The position numbers and the translations under genes are program-made. Source: Gammaproteobacteria bacterium (lineage in GTDB: Bacteria > Pseudomonadota > Gammaproteobacteria > UBA1113). Taken from it: a stretch of DNA of 64,000 bases. A model generated the notes under the pieces. That model did not search any database. It was not told the origin of the DNA and worked only from the letters and a program-made list of their open reading frames with translations. Below are positions 57,633-64,000 of this stretch, in pieces; the stretch's first letter is position 1; the number at the start of each line of letters is the position of its first letter. Location of the stretch: positions 62,001-126,000 of the forward strand of contig JAJFKI010000027.1 of NCBI GenBank assembly GCA_021773295.1. Reading direction: 5' to 3'.

Positions 57633-58775
57633 TTAAACAGCTATAGGTATGTCTTTTTGAGAATTATTCTGGTATGTATAAATGAATTTACAGATGAGCT
57701 CTGTTATCTTAGCGGCACTATCACCACTACCATAGGGCTTAGCGGTTGTGCTAGGGGGATTAGCGTTTAGCTGTTTTACTAATGCTTTTACGATGCTATT
57801 AGCATTATCAGGCTTAACTAGCGTATTCCAACCTAATTCAACTAATTCCAGCCATTCGGTTTCGTCTCGTAAGGTCACACAAGGCGTTTCATGAAAAAAT
57901 GCTTCTTTTTGCACGCCTCCTGAGTCCGTCACGATTAATTGGGCTTGTTTTTCCAATTGCAGCATATCGAGAAACCCTAAGGGCTCAAGGATGGTGAGTT
58001 GTTGTAATACTTGATCCAGCAAGCCCGATTTATCAAGTGCATGGCGAGTTCTAGGGTGTAGTGGTAAGACAACGGGGAAATCCTTTGCGACTTGCATTAA
58101 TCCATTGAAAATAGCACTTAAGCGATTGGTATCATCGGTATTTTCTGCACGATGAATGGTTGTTAAGAGATAGGGTTTATCTTTTAATCCTAATGTGTTG
58201 AGTATGTTGGATACTTTCTCTGCTTTTTGCCCGAAATAAAGAGCTACGTCATACATAACATCACCCACTAAATGTACCTTATCGGCGGATGTACCCTCTT
58301 GCATCAGGTTGTCCACGGCTGTCTGTGTGGGGGCGAATAGCAGGCTGCTAAGCCTGTCAGAAACGATACGGTTAATTTCCTCTGGCATTTTCATATTAAA
58401 TGAGCGTAAGCCTGCTTCGACGTGGAAAACCGGGATATGTAATTTACTGGCGGCAATCGCACCAGCTAACGTTGAATTGGTATCGCCGTATATCAAAACT
58501 GCCTTAGGCTTTTCTTTTAAGAGTACTTGTTCGATGGCTGTTAGCATTTGGCCTGTTTGTGCACCATGGGAGGATGAGCCGATTTCAAGGTTATAACTGG
58601 GTGGTGCCATTTCTAGCTCATCAAAGAAGACCTCAGACATATTGGCATCATAATGCTGGCCTGTGTGAACGACGATTTCCTTGAGTTCTGTCATTTGCTG
58701 AATTTGGCGAGAGACAATAGCCGCTTTCACAAATTGCGGCCTGGCGCCAATGATGGTGACAATGTTTTTTTGCAT
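57633..58775 (-). CDS. wecB: UDP-N-acetylglucosamine 2-epimerase (non-hydrolysing)
   Basis: Interconverts UDP-GlcNAc and UDP-ManNAc for surface polysaccharide. Family blocks: GARPQFVKAAIVSRQI, VHTGQHYDANMSEVFFDEL, YGDTNSTLAGAIAASKL, HVEAGLRSFNMKMPEEINR, TIHRAENTDD and DSGGVQKEAFF. 380 residues. The symbol follows the general use; mnaA or rffE would be equivalent. Divergent from the next gene. Confidence 0.92.
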   Translation of the reverse strand: MQKNIVTIIGARPQFVKAAIVSRQIQQMTELKEIVVHTGQHYDANMSEVFFDELEMAPPSYNLEIGSSSHGAQTGQMLTAIEQVLLKEKPKAVLIYGDTNSTLAGAIAASKLHIPVFHVEAGLRSFNMKMPEEINRIVSDRLSSLLFAPTQTAVDNLMQEGTSADKVHLVGDVMYDVALYFGQKAEKVSNILNTLGLKDKPYLLTTIHRAENTDDTNRLSAIFNGLMQVAKDFPVVLPLHPRTRHALDKSGLLDQVLQQLTILEPLGFLDMLQLEKQAQLIVTDSGGVQKEAFFHETPCVTLRDETEWLELVELGWNTLVKPDNANSIVKALVKQLNANPPSTTAKPYGSGDSAAKITELICKFIYTYQNNSQKDIPIAV

Positions 58776-58891
58776 AGTGTGCCCTGTTTTAAATCGTCTA
58801 TGAGCGCTGATTATACATCATTTTGGCAGCGTGGTAATGTCTGATATAATGTCGACTTTCTGATTGAAGGCTAGTTAAATTTTAAACACCT

Positions 58892-60226
58892 ATGAACCAC
58901 GATAAGAAGTACAATATCCTGTTATTAGCGGACTTGGGACACCATACCGGTTGTTTGGCCGATCATATTAGGGCCATCACCGAGCACTCTCCCCATCACT
59001 GGTACGTTGAAAATAGCCTGACCTGTAAAGTGCTGCATAAACTAGATTTAAACATGTTCGACGCCATTGGCTTCCATTATTCGATTCGTCCTCACCATTA
59101 TTATTACTTACCGAAACAACTTTATCGGAAAATTAAGGCATTTAACGGGCTTAAGTTTTTGTTTTTGCAAGATGAGTATCGGGATGTAAGCACCGTTGAA
59201 GATTGTATTTTGGATCTTGGAATCAAGTTATTTTTCACCTTGGTGCGTGAAGAAAACATAGCCAAAGCCTATCCTCGGCTGAGTGGTGTAACCATGGTAC
59301 CAATATTAACAGGCTATGTGCCTGATGAGTTATGTAACCTCGATGCGCCACCGATAAAAGATCGTAGCCTTGATATTTTTTACCGTAGCCGTGTCAATGA
59401 ATACTGGCTAGGAGAATTGGCGCAGGACAAAGTCACTATTGCCGAAGGATTTGAAAAAATCGCGCCTAAGCATAATTTGAAAATTGATGTCAGCGTTCGA
59501 GAGGAAGATAGAATTTATGGCAAGGCATGGTTTGAAAAGCTGGCTTCGGCTAGAGCCGTGCTTGCAACAGAAAGCGGCGCTAGTATTTGGGATTATGATG
59601 GTAGTATTGAGCGTCTCACAAGAAAATATTTGCATAAGCATCCACGTGCTAGTTTTAAAGAGACTCGGGAGGCAGTGTTACAACCCTATGAAGCCAATAT
59701 TGTGTGCTCAGCACTTTCACCGAGAATATTCGAGGCGGCGGCGTTAAGAACGCCATTGATTATGTTTCCGGGCTATTATAATGGTATTTGCCAAGAGGAT
59801 ATCCATTATCTTAAATTAGAAAAAGATTTTTCTAATATTGACGATATAATTGTTAAATTAAAAGATGATAGCTACTTAACTAAAATTACAACACGTGCAT
59901 ATGATGACTTAATTGCATCTAAACAGTACGCTCAACATAAGCTCTCAGCGATTGTTGCCTACAATATTGATGCTAACATCTATGATCAAGAAAATCGCAT
60001 GTTTTATAGTAGTGAAGAAACAGCAAGAAATTTGCATAAAATAAAGCGAAAATTCTATTTTTTAAGTCTTTTCTATGTTGCAAGCGTTGAAGTTAAATTT
60101 ATTGCGCACAATGCCTTTAAATTAGTATTTGATAAACGATACTCTGCAAAAAGTAAGGTATTAATGCTATTTAAAGGTGCGCATAGATACTTGGCATACC
60201 TAATACCTAGGTACTTTGAGAGATAG
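58892..60226 (+). CDS. Glycosyltransferase-like protein A (paralogue pair)
   Basis: No family is certain, but the build is that of GT-B glycosyltransferases: an N-terminal Rossmann-like start NILLLADLGHHTG, a switch region and a C-terminal block SALSPRIFEAAALRTPLIMF with GYYNGIC, where the Glu would bind the nucleotide sugar. Shared with the next gene: REEDRIYGKAW, ATESGASIWDYDG and SPRIFEAAAL. 444 residues, soluble except for a hydrophobic patch near the end. Converges with its paralogue with four bases between stops. Confidence 0.65.
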   Translation: MNHDKKYNILLLADLGHHTGCLADHIRAITEHSPHHWYVENSLTCKVLHKLDLNMFDAIGFHYSIRPHHYYYLPKQLYRKIKAFNGLKFLFLQDEYRDVSTVEDCILDLGIKLFFTLVREENIAKAYPRLSGVTMVPILTGYVPDELCNLDAPPIKDRSLDIFYRSRVNEYWLGELAQDKVTIAEGFEKIAPKHNLKIDVSVREEDRIYGKAWFEKLASARAVLATESGASIWDYDGSIERLTRKYLHKHPRASFKETREAVLQPYEANIVCSALSPRIFEAAALRTPLIMFPGYYNGICQEDIHYLKLEKDFSNIDDIIVKLKDDSYLTKITTRAYDDLIASKQYAQHKLSAIVAYNIDANIYDQENRMFYSSEETARNLHKIKRKFYFLSLFYVASVEVKFIAHNAFKLVFDKRYSAKSKVLMLFKGAHRYLAYLIPRYFER

Positions 60227-60230
60227 CCTG

Positions 60231-61607
60231 CTAACTAAATGGCCCTTTATCTCTATAGTAAATTTTTTTTAGAAAATCAATGACTTGTTGGCTATATTTT
60301 TTTGGAACCACAAGTGTAATAAAGCACATCGTACTAACGGCAATCCAATAAAGTAATCTATTGCGAGTATTCGCTAGTAACACATGGGCTTTTAATTCAA
60401 ATATATTTAAATGATTTCGATATTTAGAGACAACACCTAAATATGTTAATAGTTTTTTATGTGTTACAGTTTTCAAAAAGCCAAGTTTAGCACTACCATT
60501 GTTAGCAATTGCACAGACCTCATTGAGGGCATGATCAAATTTATTTATCATAGCAGGATATCGATACTCAGGATTTAATGCTATTTCATTATAAGCATTC
60601 TCTACAATATCAAGGTAGTTTGATTCGTCATGCAATAGATCTACAATTTCATTGAGATTGCTATGATCACGCCTCAAAGGAAGGTAGTGTCTATATGGTT
60701 TTAAGATCCCTGAATACTCGCCTTCATACAATATCATAAGGCACTTAAGTGCTGCAGCTTCAAAGGCACGAGGAGAAATAACATTTATTACATATTTACC
60801 GTCAACATCTTTAAAATAAAGTTCAGAGAGCTCATTAAATGTCACATTCGGATCTCTTTGCTCATGTTCTTCGACATTTTTTTGAATATCACCCGTAAAG
60901 TCACACACACTCGATCCACTTTCAGTACCAAGCACAGCTCGACAATTCAATAAAAAATTAATCCACGCTTTTCCATATAATCTATCCTCTTCACGACATG
61001 ATATATCAGTTCTGAGTTCATTGCGGTTTTGTAAGTCTGTTTGTACTTTTTCTGCAATCAGGTACTTTTGCTGCGCATGCTTACCAATCCAAGCTGAAAG
61101 TTTACGAGCCCGATAGCCTATATGACATGTTCGCTCCGAATGTTTTTTTGGCTTTAATTTCAGTAACCGAGTTTCAACATACCCTGGGAGCACAGTTTTT
61201 TTACATAATGGGGTAGATAGCTTCTTATCAGGATACATTGCATCTTGAACTTCTTTACTAGCGAGACCAAAGATTATACTAATTCGCATATAATCAAGCG
61301 CTGAAAAAGTTGCATTTATCCAACGATAATCATCCTGAATAAATAAAACTTTCATACCAGAAAAATGACGAATCCTTTCTCTAGCACTAGCATTTAAATA
61401 GCTATCATTGCAAATGATAATAGAGTAATGAATAACAACCACATCATATAAAGCTAGATTAATTGATGGTGGTAAATTACCCCTATTATTTAGGATATAA
61501 ACGTTGTGCTGAGAATACTTCTTAAATGCAAAAATATGTTCTTTGATTGTACCAGCACAGCCACGATAATAATCACAGATAAGAAGTATATTTAATTTTT
61601 TACTCAT
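60231..61607 (-). CDS. Glycosyltransferase-like protein B (paralogue pair)
   Basis: Clearly related to the neighbouring 58892-60226 protein: both have REEDRLYGKAW, GTESGSSVCDFTG, SPRAFEAAAL, GEYSGILKPYRHYLPL and DHSN in the same order. 458 residues; a hydrophobic stretch near 415-435 (LLYWIAVSTMCFITLVV) may anchor it to the membrane. The pair arose by duplication and now sits tail to tail. Probably transfers a sugar to the cell-surface polymer; acceptor and donor unknown. Confidence 0.65.
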   Translation of the reverse strand: MSKKLNILLICDYYRGCAGTIKEHIFAFKKYSQHNVYILNNRGNLPPSINLALYDVVVIHYSIIICNDSYLNASARERIRHFSGMKVLFIQDDYRWINATFSALDYMRISIIFGLASKEVQDAMYPDKKLSTPLCKKTVLPGYVETRLLKLKPKKHSERTCHIGYRARKLSAWIGKHAQQKYLIAEKVQTDLQNRNELRTDISCREEDRLYGKAWINFLLNCRAVLGTESGSSVCDFTGDIQKNVEEHEQRDPNVTFNELSELYFKDVDGKYVINVISPRAFEAAALKCLMILYEGEYSGILKPYRHYLPLRRDHSNLNEIVDLLHDESNYLDIVENAYNEIALNPEYRYPAMINKFDHALNEVCAIANNGSAKLGFLKTVTHKKLLTYLGVVSKYRNHLNIFELKAHVLLANTRNRLLYWIAVSTMCFITLVVPKKYSQQVIDFLKKIYYRDKGPFS

Positions 61608-61630
61608 AATTATTCACGTATGATAATAAG

Positions 61631-62416
61631 TCAAACAGCCTTAGGTGTTAATTGGAATCCATGTAATCTGGCTAGATGCTGCATACAATCAGGATTGAAG
61701 GCTTTTGCTAAAGGTAATATTTGTCGATGAAATTCAGAGTATCCCGTTGCTTTTTCCTCACCAACAATGGCTGGGTAAACAATACGAGTTAAGTAATCAA
61801 AGATACCCGTATGCATGCGGTCATTTACCTTAAATGACTTTTCTAGCACTGGCATAATTTCTTCAAGAGGAGAATAATAATTAATTGCTGCACCCTTTAA
61901 AGGTTTCATTAAAGCTTTTGCTCTTAAATCATTGAGTTGTTCAAATCCCTCTGAATAACCTTCGATTAGGATTAGCTTGCCATTAGGTTTAAGCCATGTC
62001 TTCATATTATGAATTGCAGCAACTTGTTCTTCTATATTTTTAAGATTAATTAAAACGCGTACACAGATGATGGCATCATATCGCTTATTGGTGTGTTGTG
62101 GGTGTACCAAATCTTCATGATAGAAGCTATTATTAGTTTCGCCGCGCATTTTCTTCGCTGTTTCAATCATGCTTTCAGAGAAATCGAAAGCATCAACATG
62201 TTTAGTCAGGGCGCGTATTTCAGCAGTGAGTATACCATTACCACAGCCTATTTCTAACACTTCGTCATTCTTGTCTAAATATTTTAAAATAAAGTCGTCT
62301 TCTATTTGTCTTTGTGCGAGATCTGCAATATTAACTAAATCTTTATCCGATTCTTTGATCGCTCTCTCATCCCAGAAACGATCTGTTTCACTTTTTTGTC
62401 TTACAATACTGCTCAT
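61631..62416 (-). CDS. Class I SAM-dependent methyltransferase
   Basis: SAM-binding motif I is VLEIGCGNGILTAEIRAL; motif II is VDAFDFSESMIETAKK and motif IV IICVRVLINL. 261 residues. The start is supported by AAAAGGAG 7 bases upstream, inside the end of the SGNH hydrolase gene, and only two bases separate the two genes. Probably modifies a sugar or lipid of the surface polymer; the target is unknown. Confidence 0.85.
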   Translation of the reverse strand: MSSIVRQKSETDRFWDERAIKESDKDLVNIADLAQRQIEDDFILKYLDKNDEVLEIGCGNGILTAEIRALTKHVDAFDFSESMIETAKKMRGETNNSFYHEDLVHPQHTNKRYDAIICVRVLINLKNIEEQVAAIHNMKTWLKPNGKLILIEGYSEGFEQLNDLRAKALMKPLKGAAINYYSPLEEIMPVLEKSFKVNDRMHTGIFDYLTRIVYPAIVGEEKATGYSEFHRQILPLAKAFNPDCMQHLARLHGFQLTPKAV

Positions 62417-62418
62417 TA

Positions 62419-63090
62419 TTACTCTCCTTTTCTTTGTTGATTGATAATATCAGTACACGCTGCATCAATATATGGCTTGATTGTTGACGCGTAGTGTTCA
62501 TGACCCAATTTACTCAAATGTAATAAATCAGGATATGGAAGTAAGTGATTAGCTAATTTATCTTCGCCAAAATCATTAAATGCTTTTGCCATGTCACAAA
62601 AAGTCACATTAGTTTCTTTAGCTACGTCACGCACAATCTCGTTATATGCTAAACGTTGCCCTTCAAAGCTTTTACCACACAGCATTATTTTATTTTTAAG
62701 GGTATTATGATTAGTAGAAACTATTATATGTTTAACACCAAAACTTTTAGCCCTAGCAATCATTTCTAGCATATTTGCCTTATAGGATGCTTTGCTAACT
62801 CTTGGCATACCATTATTAGTCACCCAACAATTACAGTCGTTTAATCCAAATTGTAGTGTCATAATATCAGGGTAATGATTTTGTACATCTGCTGGAAATC
62901 TTAATAATCCTTGTCGTGTTGTTTCACCCGAAATGCCTTTATTAAGCATTAGAAAGTTTACAGGCGTTGACAAATATTCCTTTTCAATATCATCTGAAAT
63001 TAACGCTGACCAACGATATTTTGGATCAACGTATTGGCCTTCAGTGATTGAGTCTCCCATAAAAATAATAGTTACTTTAGGCACTGTCAT
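62419..63090 (-). CDS. SGNH/GDSL hydrolase
   Basis: Esterase/lipase fold, cytoplasmic since no signal peptide is seen. Block I is IIFMGDSITEGQY (catalytic Ser14), block III is LQFGLNDCN and block V DLLHLSKLGHEHY (Asp and His). 223 residues. I prefer the ATG at 63090 (MTVPKVTIIFMGDSI) over the earlier one at 63129, since it fits the domain start and AAAGGG precedes it. It may remove or add acetyl groups on surface sugars; this is inferred from its place between two methyltransferases. Confidence 0.82.
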   Translation of the reverse strand: MTVPKVTIIFMGDSITEGQYVDPKYRWSALISDDIEKEYLSTPVNFLMLNKGISGETTRQGLLRFPADVQNHYPDIMTLQFGLNDCNCWVTNNGMPRVSKASYKANMLEMIARAKSFGVKHIIVSTNHNTLKNKIMLCGKSFEGQRLAYNEIVRDVAKETNVTFCDMAKAFNDFGEDKLANHLLPYPDLLHLSKLGHEHYASTIKPYIDAACTDIINQQRKGE

Positions 63091-63143
63091 AATAAACACC
63101 CTTTCATTAAGGTTATTGTCCAATTTCACAAAATATAAGACTT

Positions 63144-63953
63144 TTAAAGTGTTGCTTCATTTTTATCTAACAACCTGATAGCTCCGTCCTTCCAACATGC
63201 TTCCTTTTCCTTAACACATACAGCGATCATTTCAAATGGTTTCATTAATAGCCTCCCAATTGTATTATTAATCGCGGACTCACTACAGTCCTTTTTATAG
63301 TATGATCGTAATTTTTTTTCATAGTAAGTATATATTTTGTCATATTTCTTTAGATATTCTCTCGTATTATATAAAAGATAGCCGTCATAGTTGATTTTCT
63401 GAATTTTAAAACCTACTGATTTGAGCAATGTATTTAAGGTTTGTTTATTAAAATTTCTTAAGTGAACATAGTCATACTGACAGTCACAAAATTTAGAATA
63501 GACGTTTATATCCTCATTCAAAGGCACTCTAACAACAAACTTTCCACCAGTACGTAGTGCGTGATTAACACCAAAAAGAAAATTTCCTACATTTAGCACA
63601 TGCTCTAACACATCTGAAGCAACAATCGTATCAAACTGGTTGTAAAAGGGTAAATTCTCAGCATTGGCCATTGTAAATTCAATGTTATCCTTACCTTGAT
63701 AACGTTTTTTTAGTCGTTCTAAATATGACATGCAAATATCTATACCTAAAACGGAACGACAACCTGCAGTTGCTAAGTGTTGCACAAGCCCACCAGAGCC
63801 AACGCCAACTTCACAAACATCCTTATCTTTAATATTATCACAATAGCTAAACAATTTTTTTGCTTGGTTTTTTAGGTAAATTTCTGGTTGAATCCTTTCT
63901 GCAAGATCATCATTTCCAATTCGATCATAATTATCTTTGTAGGATGAAAACAT
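63144..63953 (-). CDS. Class I SAM-dependent methyltransferase (possibly 5' partial)
   Basis: Motif I is DVCEVGVGSGGLVQHLA, then VLGIDICMSYLERLKKR and FDTIVASDVLEHV, all of the Methyltransf_11 type. 269 residues from the ATG at 63953. No SD precedes this ATG and the frame remains open for the last 16 codons to the window edge, so the true start may lie outside. A Tyr/Lys-rich C-terminal half follows the domain. Leads the SGNH-methyltransferase group on the same strand. Confidence 0.8.
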   Translation of the reverse strand: MFSSYKDNYDRIGNDDLAERIQPEIYLKNQAKKLFSYCDNIKDKDVCEVGVGSGGLVQHLATAGCRSVLGIDICMSYLERLKKRYQGKDNIEFTMANAENLPFYNQFDTIVASDVLEHVLNVGNFLFGVNHALRTGGKFVVRVPLNEDINVYSKFCDCQYDYVHLRNFNKQTLNTLLKSVGFKIQKINYDGYLLYNTREYLKKYDKIYTYYEKKLRSYYKKDCSESAINNTIGRLLMKPFEMIAVCVKEKEACWKDGAIRLLDKNEATL

Positions 63954-64000
63954 AGCACTTTTTTTATCGCTATTGCTTAATAATACGTTTATTCCATCAT

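Overview
The window is chromosomal DNA of an AT-rich gammaproteobacterium. Two things suggest a host-associated member of the Legionellales/Coxiellales kind. First, the conserved chain trxB <> ftsK-lolA-rarA-(crcB-DUF190)-serS, with infA close to trxB and clpA elsewhere in the window, is the gammaproteobacterial arrangement, loosened by insertions. Second, it carries eukaryote-like or effector-like proteins: a 1,411-residue ankyrin/propeller protein, poly-serine proteins, and a remnant ending in a CaaX box. The species is not identified; the lineage is an inference from gene content. No rRNA, tRNA or CRISPR array was seen.

Layout. 1-9.4 kb: clpA (5' end cut by the window edge), family-4 uracil-DNA glycosylase, rmuC, a thioesterase, then ETF-ubiquinone oxidoreductase divergent from etfBA, then ald. 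9.4-15.6 kb: glutaminase, M32 carboxypeptidase, and a DNA-damage cassette (LexA, overlapping Y-family polymerase, small SRAP-like protein), then a dienelactone hydrolase. 15.7-24.1 kb: envelope and unknown genes (poly-Ser protein, DUF1460 protein overlapping a metallo-beta-lactamase-fold enzyme, MscS-type channel, carbonic anhydrase, internally duplicated membrane protein).

24.2-29.7 kb: an integrated and decayed mobile island. A 24-bp sequence from the 3' end of ldhA (29701-29724) recurs with one mismatch at 24215-24238, and the two copies bracket a complete tyrosine recombinase, an nhaA antiporter, and fragments of Tn3-, rve/DDE-, TniB- and IS1634-type transposition genes, an acyl-CoA-ligase tail and a CaaX-ended protein tail. 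29.7-43.8 kb: ldhA, the giant ankyrin protein, a DUF1326/DUF2182 pair, a cysteine-synthase-like enzyme, an EAL phosphodiesterase, an RND adaptor without its pump, malic enzyme, an M15 peptidase and an outer-membrane beta-barrel.

43.8-55.6 kb: housekeeping block (queH, serS, DUF190, crcB, rarA, lolA, ftsK, trxB, infA, hslO), broken by two unrecognised genes between trxB and infA. 55.7-64 kb: surface polysaccharide genes (O-antigen ligase/polymerase, wecB, two paralogous glycosyltransferase-like proteins, two methyltransferases, an SGNH hydrolase), running off the right edge.

Functionally, glutaminase, alanine dehydrogenase, the ETF/ETF-QO electron route, malic enzyme and D-lactate dehydrogenase fit a metabolism based on amino acids and fatty acids. 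The most unusual items are the ldhA-tail island, the CaaX remnant, the compact SRAP-like protein beside LexA and a Y-family polymerase, the duplicated membrane protein and the ankyrin giant.
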